From NCBI GenBank assembly GCA_024401895.1, contig JAKSKE010000005.1, positions 1 through 58,525 on the forward strand: a DNA stretch of 58,525 nt. The letters run 5' to 3'. The stretch comes from Bacteroidales bacterium. GTDB lineage: Bacteria > Bacteroidota > Bacteroidia > Bacteroidales > UBA932. The translations under genes and the position numbers were made by a program. Shown here piece after piece: positions 15,541 to 23,881 of this stretch; the stretch's first letter is position 1; each line of letters begins with the position of its first letter. The notes beneath the pieces are model-generated. The model saw nothing but the letters and a program-made list of their open reading frames with translations. It was not told where the DNA came from and made no database searches.

Positions 15541-17297
15541 TGGATTGCCTTGGTCTTTTCTGCGAGCCAATCTTTGATTTCTTCATTGAGATATGGGCTC
15601 AAATTATCGTAAACGCTTGCATTATAGGCATTCAGCCATTTCTTTTCCTCTTCGTTCAGCAGGGCGCTATCTATTATTGAAGTGTCGAAATGGCACATCG
15701 TAAGAGGCTCGAATTTCAGCCAGTAGCCAAACTCGTTCGACCCGGCTTCGCACACCAGCAGCAGATTTTCGTGACGGACTCCGTGAAGCCCCTCCCTATA
15801 GATTCCGGGTTCGTCGGAAATGACCATCCCCGGCAGCAGCGGCGTAGAATTGAAATTCTGGCGAACATTTTGGGGACCCTCGTGGCAACCCAGGAAGAAA
15901 CCCACTCCGTGCCCGGTTCCGTGCCCGAAATTGCGCTGGTTCCGCCACAAGGGGATACGGGCCAGGGCGTCGATCTGGCATCCGGCAGTGCCCGAAGGGA
16001 AAACAGCGGAGGCAAGGCCTATGTGCCCCTTCAGGACAAGGGTGTAGTCCTCTTTCTCCAGCGGGGTACACTCTCCCAGCGGTATGGTTCTGGTAATGTC
16101 GGTGGTGCCGCTGAGGTACTGGCCTCCGGCATCGCACAGGTACAGCCCCTTCCTTTCGAGTATGGGAGCCCCGGTGGAAGGAGTTGTATAATGCGGCAGT
16201 GCGGCACTCTTTCCGTAGGCCGATATTGTTTGGAAACTGTCTCCCATATAGTCTCCTATGCGGTTTCTCATAAGCTCCAGGTAGTCGGCGGCGTCCTTTT
16301 CGCTCACGGTCTCCCCGTTCTCAAGGCTCTTTTCCAGCCAGTAGAGGAACTTCTCCATTGCTATTGCGTCGCGCAGGTGAGATTCCTTCATCATCCTTAT
16401 TTCAAAGTCATTCTTAACCGCCTTCCTCATCTGCACGGGGCTGGGACGGAAAACCGTCTCGAAATTGTTCTCGGAAAAGAAACGGAAGATTTCATAGTTG
16501 AGGCTGTTGCTGTCGGTCCACAGGCAGCCCAGGGACTCGGCTTCAGAATTGAGCTGCATTTGCAGGGACTCGTACGGCAGAATCTCCACTCCGTCAAGAT
16601 CGACGGTAATGACGGTATCCTGCTTCAGTACAAACCACTGAACCTTTTCCCGGGTTATGAGCAGATACGATATCGAGAGCGGATTGTACTCTATGTCCGA
16701 TGCCCGCACGTTGAGCATCCAGGCAATGTCGTCCAGCGCCGTCAGCAGAATGGAGTCGCAACCGTTCTCGGAAAGCACCTCGCGCAACCACGCTATCTTT
16801 TCATTGCGGTCTTCTCCCGAAATTATTTCATAAACGGGGGTCTGGGGTATCTGGGGACGGTCTTTCCAGAACAGAGACAGAAGGTCGGGAACGCTTACCA
16901 CCGTAACTCCTCCCAAAGAGGCGACAAATTCGGTGCTCACGCACAAACCGTCCAAGGCTACAATATAATCTTTGTTGCCGGATGACTGGGCCTCAATCCA
17001 TTCAGGTATAAGCACTTGCTCGGGAACCCGGGTCTTGTGCAACACCACCCCGCTGCCTTCCAGCTGAATGTTTGCCTGAATGAAATAACGGGTATCGGTC
17101 CACAGGCCTGCGTGGTCCAGGGTTATCACAAGGTCGCCGTCCTCACCGGTAAACCCGGACAGCCACTCCACCTGCTTCCATCGCGGAGCGGGATATTCGC
17201 TGTTATGCGGGTCGGAACCCGTGAAAATGACTGCGTCCCATCCTTTGGAGCGCATCATCGAGCGCAACTGCTCTATTCTGTGGGCATAGACATTCAT
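15537..17297 (-). CDS. Xaa-Pro aminopeptidase, M24 family (three-domain)
   Basis: 586-residue cytoplasmic aminopeptidase P that removes the first residue when proline is second. There are two creatinase-like N-terminal domains (about 1-130 and 150-290) and a pita-bread M24 domain (about 310-530). The five metal ligands appear present: Asp in LCDAGGQYLSGTTD (two), His in GHGTGHGVGFFLG, Glu in ISDEPG and Glu in VRHENLL. The C-terminal extension WLKFEPLTMCHFD is typical of the long eukaryote-like APP group. The true start is the ATG at 17297, overlapping hemW as ATGA; the longer open frame upstream is chance. Confidence 0.93.
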   Translation of the reverse strand: MNVYAHRIEQLRSMMRSKGWDAVIFTGSDPHNSEYPAPRWKQVEWLSGFTGEDGDLVITLDHAGLWTDTRYFIQANIQLEGSGVVLHKTRVPEQVLIPEWIEAQSSGNKDYIVALDGLCVSTEFVASLGGVTVVSVPDLLSLFWKDRPQIPQTPVYEIISGEDRNEKIAWLREVLSENGCDSILLTALDDIAWMLNVRASDIEYNPLSISYLLITREKVQWFVLKQDTVITVDLDGVEILPYESLQMQLNSEAESLGCLWTDSNSLNYEIFRFFSENNFETVFRPSPVQMRKAVKNDFEIRMMKESHLRDAIAMEKFLYWLEKSLENGETVSEKDAADYLELMRNRIGDYMGDSFQTISAYGKSAALPHYTTPSTGAPILERKGLYLCDAGGQYLSGTTDITRTIPLGECTPLEKEDYTLVLKGHIGLASAVFPSGTAGCQIDALARIPLWRNQRNFGHGTGHGVGFFLGCHEGPQNVRQNFNSTPLLPGMVISDEPGIYREGLHGVRHENLLLVCEAGSNEFGYWLKFEPLTMCHFDTSIIDSALLNEEEKKWLNAYNASVYDNLSPYLNEEIKDWLAEKTKAIQ

Positions 17298-18316
17298 ATA
17301 TTCAAACTTAAAAGATAATCCGATATTATGGTGTCGGCAATGAACCAGTCCTTTTCGGCAATTTTTTTCCCTTCTATTCCATCGGCCGTTCTGAGGCCCA
17401 GCATAATTGCTTCGCAACGCTCCTGCCCGGGGGTGAGGTCCTCGCCGTCGGAGGTCCACCGGTTTAGGGACTCGCTGTTCCAGCTGCGCCGATGCCCTAT
17501 GAGCGAGTGTGCTCCCGGCCCCAGTCCAACGTAGGGAACCCGCTTCCAATAGGCCGAATTGTGAATTGCCCGGCGGCCAGGCAGAGCCCAGTTCGAAATT
17601 TCATAATGTTCGTATGAGGCCGCCGACAGCATACTGCAAACCAGCTCGTACTGCCTTCGGCACTGCTCCTCCCCCGCCTCGGTGTAGAGCCCGCTTTTTA
17701 CCATCGGCGCCAGAGCGCTGCCCTCTTCTATGGACAACTGGTAGGCCGAAATATGCTCGGGACGCATCTCTATGAGCTCTTTCAGGGTCGAGGCCAGGGT
17801 CTCGTCGGTCATTTGGCTTACGCCGAAGATAACGTCCACGCTGATATTCTTCACCCCGCACCGCCTCAGCAGAGAGAAAGCCTCTACGGCGCAGCGGGCG
17901 TTGTGGCGACGGTTCATCCAGCGCAGAATGTCGTCGGACAGGGACTGAACCCCCATACTCACCCGGTTGACCCCGAGGGAAAGCAACCCGCGCACGTACT
18001 CCTCTCCTTTTTGCACAATGTCGTCGGGGTTCACCTCCACCGTAAATTCGCGGCTCAACGCAGGCACCGGACCCAAGCTGGACACTATTTCCCGTATAGC
18101 GTCGAGAGGCAGCACCGATGGGGTACCGCCTCCAAAATAAATGGTATCTGTACCGCCGCACAAGGCAATTTCCTGGCGTCGGCTGTCAATTTCCTCCTTA
18201 AGTCCGGACAGGTACGCCCCAATCGCGGAATTTTCCTTTTCTGCACAAACGGTTTCGGAATAGAAATCACAGTATGTGCAGAAACTCCTGCAAAACGGGA
18301 CGTGTACGTAAATCAT
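17294..18316 (-). CDS. hemW: Radical-SAM haem chaperone HemW
   Basis: 340-residue HemW, a radical-SAM protein now thought to bind and deliver haem rather than oxidise coproporphyrinogen. The cluster motif is CRSFCTYCDF (Cys9, Cys13, Cys16, CX3CX2C) in MIYVHVPFC. TIYFGGGTPSVL, VEVNPDD and GVNRVSMGVQSL follow, with the late HNSAYWKRVPYVGLGPGAHS. It is shorter than true HemN (about 450) and lacks its extra C-terminal domain. It overlaps its neighbours on both sides by four bases. Confidence 0.92.
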   Translation of the reverse strand: MIYVHVPFCRSFCTYCDFYSETVCAEKENSAIGAYLSGLKEEIDSRRQEIALCGGTDTIYFGGGTPSVLPLDAIREIVSSLGPVPALSREFTVEVNPDDIVQKGEEYVRGLLSLGVNRVSMGVQSLSDDILRWMNRRHNARCAVEAFSLLRRCGVKNISVDVIFGVSQMTDETLASTLKELIEMRPEHISAYQLSIEEGSALAPMVKSGLYTEAGEEQCRRQYELVCSMLSAASYEHYEISNWALPGRRAIHNSAYWKRVPYVGLGPGAHSLIGHRRSWNSESLNRWTSDGEDLTPGQERCEAIMLGLRTADGIEGKKIAEKDWFIADTIISDYLLSLNI

Positions 18317-19263
18317 TGTCTCAGAACAAGAGAAGCGCTGCCAAGACGGCCACTGTCGGTAAAGGCCTCCATTACGTAGGTACCGGCCGTGAACTTGACG
18401 CTGCTGTTGATATATATGCTCATATCCACCTCTTCTCCCTCGTAGTCCACCTCTCTGGATGCAGTAGCCTCAAGGGTCTGATCCTCAATGGTAAAGCTTG
18501 TGCCGCGCCCGTCAGAGAGCAGATTGCCGGAAGGGTCGGTAACCCTTACGTAAACCCTCACCGGACCCCGTTCTGCAATGGCATTCTCTACAAGGCTGAG
18601 AGAAACCAGCATACGTGCTACTCTGCCGGCCTTGTCCACCTGCCTGTCATTCTTGGCGTAAGCTTCGAGCCGCAAACCGCGCGCCTTGAGCGCCGAACCG
18701 GCCTTGACCTGGCCCGACAAAGCCTCAACCTCCTTGTTCAGCGATTCATTCTCCCTGCGGCTCTGGGCGGCCTCCTTGCGGGCGGCGGCGGCTTCGGCCG
18801 TAAGCTGATGGTTGAGGGTGTTGAGCGAATCAATCTGCACTATATAATTGCGCATAATGCTTCTGAGGGTTCCGAGCTCTGCCTGATACTTGCGCATCAT
18901 TGCGCGGTTGGTGGCGTCGGTCTGTTTGAGCCTTTCCACAAGGAGGTTAATCTCCTCGCGGGAAGAATCCAGCGCAAAATTAATGTTTTCGTAGTCTGAA
19001 GTGAGTTGGGCGTAATCTTGCTGAAGGTTCTGGAACTGATGCATCAGCGAATCCTTCTCTACGTTGAGTTCGCTTACCAGACCGCTGTACTTGTAACTTC
19101 TCCAGGTTTGGAAGCCCAGGCCAACGGCCAGCACTCCAGCAATTACCGAAAGGGTTATCACTACCGATTTGAGACCGCGTGAACCACGCATTCCATTTTT
19201 CTTTTTCTCTTGCTTTTCCCGTTCTTCACGGGCGATTCTCTCGAGAGGGTCTTCTTTTGCCAT
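18313..19263 (-). CDS. Membrane-anchored coiled-coil protein of unknown function
   Basis: 316 residues. A charged N-terminal cytoplasmic segment (1-31, basic and glutamate-rich) precedes one membrane helix (about 32-52). A long coiled coil with heptads rich in leucine, glutamate and glutamine follows (about 60-190), then a beta-rich domain (about 205-316) with GPVRVYVRVTDPSGNLL and KFTAGTYVMEAF. The topology suggests a type II envelope protein whose coiled coil extends into the periplasm. I know no named family; related proteins occur in many Bacteroidales. It leads the operon with hemW, M24 peptidase, dusB and lpxK. Confidence 0.8.
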   Translation of the reverse strand: MAKEDPLERIAREEREKQEKKKNGMRGSRGLKSVVITLSVIAGVLAVGLGFQTWRSYKYSGLVSELNVEKDSLMHQFQNLQQDYAQLTSDYENINFALDSSREEINLLVERLKQTDATNRAMMRKYQAELGTLRSIMRNYIVQIDSLNTLNHQLTAEAAAARKEAAQSRRENESLNKEVEALSGQVKAGSALKARGLRLEAYAKNDRQVDKAGRVARMLVSLSLVENAIAERGPVRVYVRVTDPSGNLLSDGRGTSFTIEDQTLEATASREVDYEGEEVDMSIYINSSVKFTAGTYVMEAFTDSGRLGSASLVLRQ

Positions 19264-19288
19264 ATCTACTTATTTTATCGTAAACACA

Positions 19289-19296
19289 CAAAAATA
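19289..19296 (-). promoter_or_regulatory. -7 box of the coiled-coil protein-hemW-lpxK operon
   Basis: Minus-strand TATTTTTG matches TAnnTTTG and would start transcription about 20 bases before the ATG at 19263. The -33 position holds no TTTG. Confidence 0.45.
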
Positions 19297-19309
19297 ACAA
19301 ATTTTATAC

Positions 19310-19317
19310 TAATTTTG
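19310..19317 (+). promoter_or_regulatory. -7 box immediately before the gene at 19324
   Basis: Plus-strand TAATTTTG ends only seven bases before the ATG, so the transcript would have almost no leader. The -33 element is not evident. Confidence 0.4.
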
Positions 19318-19323
19318 GCAGAT

Positions 19324-19788
19324 ATGAAATATCTAATTCGTTCTATCAAATACTTTTTTCAGCTCATCATTGCTCTGACCCTGTTCATTGTGGTTCTTTC
19401 CCTGCTCCATTTAGTGGATTCCGACCCTTCCAAAATCTTTGTCAACGGTCTGGATTCGTTTTGGCAGATAGCAGCATTTGTGGCCGTATTCTCGGCAATT
19501 TACCCCAGATTCGGCTATGCGTCCCGCAGAATATATGTGAACGGTTCCTTTGACCAGATTTTCCCCATAGTGGAACAGGAAATGATTAAGCGTGGGTATA
19601 AACTGGAAAAACGCACCGGAGAAGACCTCTGCTTCAGGCTGCGTTCTACAGTTGCCCGTTTCTCCAGAATGTGGGAAGACCGAATCACTATGACCAGGAC
19701 CCTTAACGGCTGGTCTCTCGAAGGCCCCGGCAAAGATGTAATAAGAATAGCGAACGGCTTTAACAGTCTTCCTTCAGAAGATGAGTAG
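19324..19788 (+). CDS. Small two-helix membrane protein, function unknown
   Basis: 154 residues from MKYLIRSIKYFFQLIIALTL. There are two membrane helices (about 10-32 and 45-65, the latter in SFWQIAAFVAVFSAIY), then a soluble C-terminal part of about 85 residues with alternating charged and hydrophobic strands. Proteins of this shape in Bacteroidales are annotated only as hypothetical. The ATG at 19324 is preceded almost directly by a -7 box. Its 3' end overlaps the opposite DUF3109 gene by 29 bases. Confidence 0.78.
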   Translation: MKYLIRSIKYFFQLIIALTLFIVVLSLLHLVDSDPSKIFVNGLDSFWQIAAFVAVFSAIYPRFGYASRRIYVNGSFDQIFPIVEQEMIKRGYKLEKRTGEDLCFRLRSTVARFSRMWEDRITMTRTLNGWSLEGPGKDVIRIANGFNSLPSEDE

Positions 19789-20350
19789 CGGCCGCTTCCA
19801 AAGCATTGTAGAACTCTTCTCCAAAAGCTTCTGAAAGAGGTCCTTTCAAGAACTCATAAACCCTGGTTCCGGTCTTTCTGCCTTTCTCGTAAGCGGCAGA
19901 GCATATATTCCATCGGTGCAGGTTAAGGGCAAGGCCGCCCCCGGTGAGCCTGGTTACCCTTATGGGATACAGACTGCAGGAAACCGGTTTCTTGAAACCC
20001 GCCTTTTCTATCGAGCACAAACAGTTGCCGTCGCCGGGGAAATGGCAGTAGGCGCACTCGGGGCCACCGTTGGCGAGGGGTGTCACTATGTCGCCCTGGA
20101 TATCTATTTCGAAAAAGCCCTTTTCGGCTACTGCGGCCTTTCCGTTGGGGGTCATAAGACTCTTGAAACTGTCGTAATGCCTTTCGATACCGGGAAGTTC
20201 ACTTTCGTCCAAAGGGGCACCGCTGTCCCCTTCTATGCAGCACACTCCCTTGCAAACCGCATAATCGCAGGCAAAGAATTCCAGAATGACATCTTCGGAA
20301 ACCAGAATGTCACCTATCTGCACTATTGTTCCAAAATCGTGTTTTGCCAT
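19760..20350 (-). CDS. DUF3109 family cysteine-rich protein
   Basis: 196-residue cytoplasmic protein of the Bacteroidota DUF3109 family. Cysteines are clustered: C28, C33, C37 and C38 in FFACDYAVCKGVCC, then ECAYC, GNCLC and VSCSLYPIR. This spacing suggests a bound metal, in the manner of the YkgJ-like zinc/iron-chelating group. The biochemical role is unknown. Its start codon shares one base with the stop of the upstream M16-like gene, so the two form an operon. Confidence 0.88.
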   Translation of the reverse strand: MAKHDFGTIVQIGDILVSEDVILEFFACDYAVCKGVCCIEGDSGAPLDESELPGIERHYDSFKSLMTPNGKAAVAEKGFFEIDIQGDIVTPLANGGPECAYCHFPGDGNCLCSIEKAGFKKPVSCSLYPIRVTRLTGGGLALNLHRWNICSAAYEKGRKTGTRVYEFLKGPLSEAFGEEFYNALEAAATHLLKEDC

Positions 20351-22932
20351 TACTTCACAGTATATTCTATGTAGGCCCCACTGCTGAGGTTCTTCATAAG
20401 ATCCATTATTTCCCGGGACGTGACGGCATTTATTGCCGACTCATAGCCAAGGTATATGTTCTTTCCCATAGAGTAGCGGGCAAGGGCCGCTTCCACCATA
20501 GTCTTTCCTTCCGACATAATTGCTTTCATCTGGCCGGCGAAAGAGGCTTTGTAGGCCTTGAGTTCATTCTCGGGTATCGGCTCCGACGCCATTTGGGCGA
20601 TAACCCGGCGGACCGGTATTATGGCAAAGTCTGAGTCGGCAGGGCCAACCCCGGACGGCAGTCCGGCTCCCTTGCATTTCCGGCACTGCAAGGTCAGGCT
20701 CATTATTTCGTTCGGCCTGAGCTCGCAATCTCCCTTTACGCTCACATACATTCCGTGACGGTCAAGTTCCGACACCAGCCTGCGGCTCATAGCCCTTGCC
20801 CCTATCGAAAGCGCGGCATAGCGCTGAACGCTGAACGGTTCATTGTTGGCAAGGAATATATTTACCGACACTGTGCCGTCGCCGGCAATAAGTTTCCCGG
20901 AACCGCTGCTCAACGAGACGGTACCCTGGGACAGCGGATGTTCGGCCGGAGTAAACCAGGCCATATTCCCCCGGGCCGTGCGGCTTCTTGTTCCGAATGC
21001 CCCCAGAATGCCCGACAGATACTGTTTGAGTGCATAGTCGTCGAGGTCTCCCACGAGAACTATGAGGCCGTTCGAAAAGGAAGCGAAACTGTTGTCGTAA
21101 AAAGTCTGTGCCTTTACCGGGGTATCGTTGCCCAGACTGCGCAGGTTCCTGTATTGCGAATACTTGTACTGCGGGGCCGACAGGCTGTCGAACAGGGCCG
21201 CGATGCCGTAGTCGCTGCGGGTATCCCTCTCGCTGCACAGCCTCTGACAACGGCGGTAATAGTTGAAATTATTCGAATTGTAGTTTCTGCGGGACACCAG
21301 CGCGTTCATTCCCTTGAAGAGCATAGGCAGAGACGAAACTGGAGCGGTTCCGGTGAAGCGCAGGTCGGTGGGCGTAATCACCGGGTTGAACTGCAGGCCT
21401 TTCGACTCCATAAGGGCTTTGAAACTTCCGGCGCTCATTCCGGCAACTTCGTACATACCAAGCATATCCTGTATGTACGGAAGTTCTCCGGGCTTCAGAT
21501 TATGAATGGTTCCGGCTCCTCCTCTGAACATAAAAGCATAGCTGAACACCCCACTGGTGGGAGCCTTCCGGTACAGGACTTTGATACCGTTGTCGAACGT
21601 CCAGATTTCTCCGCCTATGGAAGAGTCGGGTTGAATCGACCTGATCTTGAGTTTTCCTGCGGCGATTTCAAGCCCGGAGCTGTCGGTTTTCCCAAGCGCG
21701 GCGGCATTGATTTCGGCCGGCCTGTCCCATCCCTTGTAGAAACGGCTCACCAGTGAATCGCGGTTATAGAGAAGGTCGGGGGAACTGTAGTGCAGAATAA
21801 CGTTGCGGTTGCGGTCGAACACCGACGAAGCAAAACTTGCAAGAAGCCTTCTTTCAAGCGACGGTTCCAACCGGCTGGCGACGAAAAACTTATGCTTTGA
21901 TTCCTCTTCATAAAGCCCGGCTCCGAAAAGGTAATGCGAGATGCACTTGTTTACATAGGCAGGATTGCTCGAACTGCCGAGAGGAAGAGGAAGACAGGCC
22001 CTGCTTGCAAAACTGCCCTTCGCAAGGGAGAATTCTTCGCGGGAAATTCCCGGACGGGACAATGAGGCGGTGACTTTTCCCAGAATCTCGGTAGCCTGGG
22101 AAAGATTGTCCTTGCTTACACAGACCCTTATCTTGTAGCGTTCCTGCCTGATTGAATTTTCACTGCCTCTATAACTGAAACTTATGCCTCCGTGCGGAAT
22201 GCCACTTCTCTTGAATTCGTTTTCCAGCCTGCGGCGCACTATGGAGCCTATTTCGTCGGCAAACATTTCGGCCACCCAGGCCTGGGTCGATGCCAGGTCG
22301 GACGCAGATAGCCTGGGAGTGCAGAAAGTGGCGTCTATGTAAGCTGTCCTGCCCGGTCTGATGCGGGTGCACTCGAACTCTATGCTGTCCGACGGTTCCC
22401 ATTCGAACACGCCTGAAATGTCGACCGGCTCGCGCGGAGTCACCAGCATAGAGAAAAGCTTCATTCGTTCCAGCGTTTTGGCAACGTTTATGTCTCCGCT
22501 TATGATTACAGCCTGCTCACCGGGATACGTTCCCATAAGGTCGAACAGCATAAGCAGGATGGAATCTGAAGCGGCCTCACTGTATTGCGGAACATTCTGA
22601 AAACGGTAAACCGCCCCCGAATGGGAATAGGACGCAAGCCCCGACACTGTATATCCAATGCCCTTTTCGGCCAGATATGCATATGGCTTCACATTCTGGA
22701 AATGAGTGAGTTCCTCCAACGAGCCGTGCGAAAGTTCCCGCGAATCGTTGCCTTTCTGCACCAGGGCGAAGTCGGCGAAAGAACGGTCTGAATCATTCTG
22801 CACAAGATAATAAGAAACACCGTTTGGGAGTATTCCATTGCTGATTTTTGAAGATTTTTTGAAGTAATCGGGGCTCTGTGCAAAGAGCAGCACGGGCCAC
22901 AGAATTGCCAGTATGGATAAAAGATGTTTCAT
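20350..22932 (-). CDS. M16-like (insulinase fold) protein lacking the zinc motif
   Basis: 860 residues from MKHLLSILAILWPVLLFAQ, a signal peptide (cleavage after about 19). Two halves each resemble an M16 repeat: the first begins NGILPNGVSYYLVQND (about 35-50), the second FDNGIKVLYRKAP (about 450). The M16 metal motif HXXEH is absent; the expected place reads SHGSLEELTHFQN, and no HXXEH occurs elsewhere. It is therefore probably a non-catalytic M16 homologue, such as one partner of a heterodimer, or a periplasmic chaperone-like protein. I chose the second ATG (22932) as start; an ATG at 22944 lies in a likely promoter. DUF3109 follows with a one-base overlap. Confidence 0.82.
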   Translation of the reverse strand: MKHLLSILAILWPVLLFAQSPDYFKKSSKISNGILPNGVSYYLVQNDSDRSFADFALVQKGNDSRELSHGSLEELTHFQNVKPYAYLAEKGIGYTVSGLASYSHSGAVYRFQNVPQYSEAASDSILLMLFDLMGTYPGEQAVIISGDINVAKTLERMKLFSMLVTPREPVDISGVFEWEPSDSIEFECTRIRPGRTAYIDATFCTPRLSASDLASTQAWVAEMFADEIGSIVRRRLENEFKRSGIPHGGISFSYRGSENSIRQERYKIRVCVSKDNLSQATEILGKVTASLSRPGISREEFSLAKGSFASRACLPLPLGSSSNPAYVNKCISHYLFGAGLYEEESKHKFFVASRLEPSLERRLLASFASSVFDRNRNVILHYSSPDLLYNRDSLVSRFYKGWDRPAEINAAALGKTDSSGLEIAAGKLKIRSIQPDSSIGGEIWTFDNGIKVLYRKAPTSGVFSYAFMFRGGAGTIHNLKPGELPYIQDMLGMYEVAGMSAGSFKALMESKGLQFNPVITPTDLRFTGTAPVSSLPMLFKGMNALVSRRNYNSNNFNYYRRCQRLCSERDTRSDYGIAALFDSLSAPQYKYSQYRNLRSLGNDTPVKAQTFYDNSFASFSNGLIVLVGDLDDYALKQYLSGILGAFGTRSRTARGNMAWFTPAEHPLSQGTVSLSSGSGKLIAGDGTVSVNIFLANNEPFSVQRYAALSIGARAMSRRLVSELDRHGMYVSVKGDCELRPNEIMSLTLQCRKCKGAGLPSGVGPADSDFAIIPVRRVIAQMASEPIPENELKAYKASFAGQMKAIMSEGKTMVEAALARYSMGKNIYLGYESAINAVTSREIMDLMKNLSSGAYIEYTVK

Positions 22933-22961
22933 AACTATGTGCAAAGTAACATAAATTTTGC

Positions 22962-22969
22962 TACTTTTG
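22962..22969 (+). promoter_or_regulatory. -7 box of the TPR protein-U32 operon
   Basis: Plus-strand TACTTTTG matches TAnnTTTG; transcription would begin near 22975, about 30 bases before the ATG at 23006. This supports that start over the in-frame one at 22958. Confidence 0.5.
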
Positions 22970-23005
22970 CACTCTGTTGAACTACCAATTTTTAATACAG
23001 CTACG

Positions 23006-23878
23006 ATGAAAAAATTAGTTTTGACCCTTTCGGCGCTGCTCTTTGCAGCAACACTTTCTTTCGCACAGGATATGGCTGCCGCTACTCAGCTGGCCAAGGA
23101 TGCGCAGGATGCTTACACTAACAAAGAATTCGCTCAGGCATTGGAGGGTTTCCAGAAAGCCCTCGCAGCTGCAGAGGCTTGCGGTGAAGAAGGTGCCGAG
23201 CTTATTGATCAGTGCAAAACCGCAATTCCCCAGGTTGCAATGTCTATAGCTAAGGAAAAAATCAATGCCCAGGACTATGACGGAGGTCTGGCCGCTCTTC
23301 AGCAGGTCATTGAACTCAGCGACAAATACAGCGCAATTGACGTTCTTGCAGAAGCTAAGGATCTTATTCCCGCAGTTGAACAGCAGAAGGGCAACGCTCT
23401 CTTCGCCGACGCCGAGGCTCTCTACCAGGAAGGTAAGCTTCAGGAAGCTCTCACAGCATTCCAGGCTCTCAAGGAAGGGGGCAATGCAAACGCTATAAAG
23501 AGAATCCCCACCGTATTCCTCAAGATAGCTCAGGGCGCATACAAGGAAGGCAAACTCGACGATGCAATTGCAGCCGTACAGTCAGCCGTTACAGAATCTG
23601 GCGGCAGCGCAGCCATCAAGAAGACTGCCGGTTCAATAGTTCAGGGTGCCATTCAGAAAGCCGCTACAACCGGCAAGCTCGGAGACGCAGGAAAGTACTA
23701 TGGAATTCTTTCAGAGCTCGATCCCGGCAATGTAAACCTTGGAGTTCTGGCATACACCATTGGAGCAAGCTACTACAAGGCTAAGAATAACGGACAGGCT
23801 AAGAGCTGGCTGCAGAAGGCCGTAAACGACCCCAAGTACGGCGCCAATGCAAAACAGCTCCTCAGCGCAATAAAGTAA
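23006..23878 (+). CDS. Periplasmic tetratricopeptide-repeat protein
   Basis: 290 residues with signal peptide MKKLVLTLSALLFAATLSFAQ. The mature part is helical with TPR-like pairs: AQDAYTNKEFAQALEGFQKAL (about 31-51), DYDGGLAALQQVIELS, ADAEALYQEGKLQEALTAFQALKEGG and AQGAYKEGKLDDAIAAVQSAV. There are about five to six repeats in all, alanine-rich. Such proteins act as scaffolds in the periplasm or outer membrane; no partner is evident. The U32 gene follows after three bases. Confidence 0.87.
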   Translation: MKKLVLTLSALLFAATLSFAQDMAAATQLAKDAQDAYTNKEFAQALEGFQKALAAAEACGEEGAELIDQCKTAIPQVAMSIAKEKINAQDYDGGLAALQQVIELSDKYSAIDVLAEAKDLIPAVEQQKGNALFADAEALYQEGKLQEALTAFQALKEGGNANAIKRIPTVFLKIAQGAYKEGKLDDAIAAVQSAVTESGGSAAIKKTAGSIVQGAIQKAATTGKLGDAGKYYGILSELDPGNVNLGVLAYTIGASYYKAKNNGQAKSWLQKAVNDPKYGANAKQLLSAIK

Positions 23879-23881
23879 ATT

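Noticed and set aside
14542..15612. Open frame of 356 codons on the plus strand opposite dusB
   Set aside because: Shadow of dusB; no start signal and no domain.
15690..16985. Open frame of 431 codons opposite the M24 peptidase
   Set aside because: The opposite strand encodes a complete metallopeptidase with all ligands.
17298..17549. 84-residue extension of the M24 peptidase frame
   Set aside because: Overlaps hemW in another frame and lacks homology; the ATG at 17297 has the ATGA junction.
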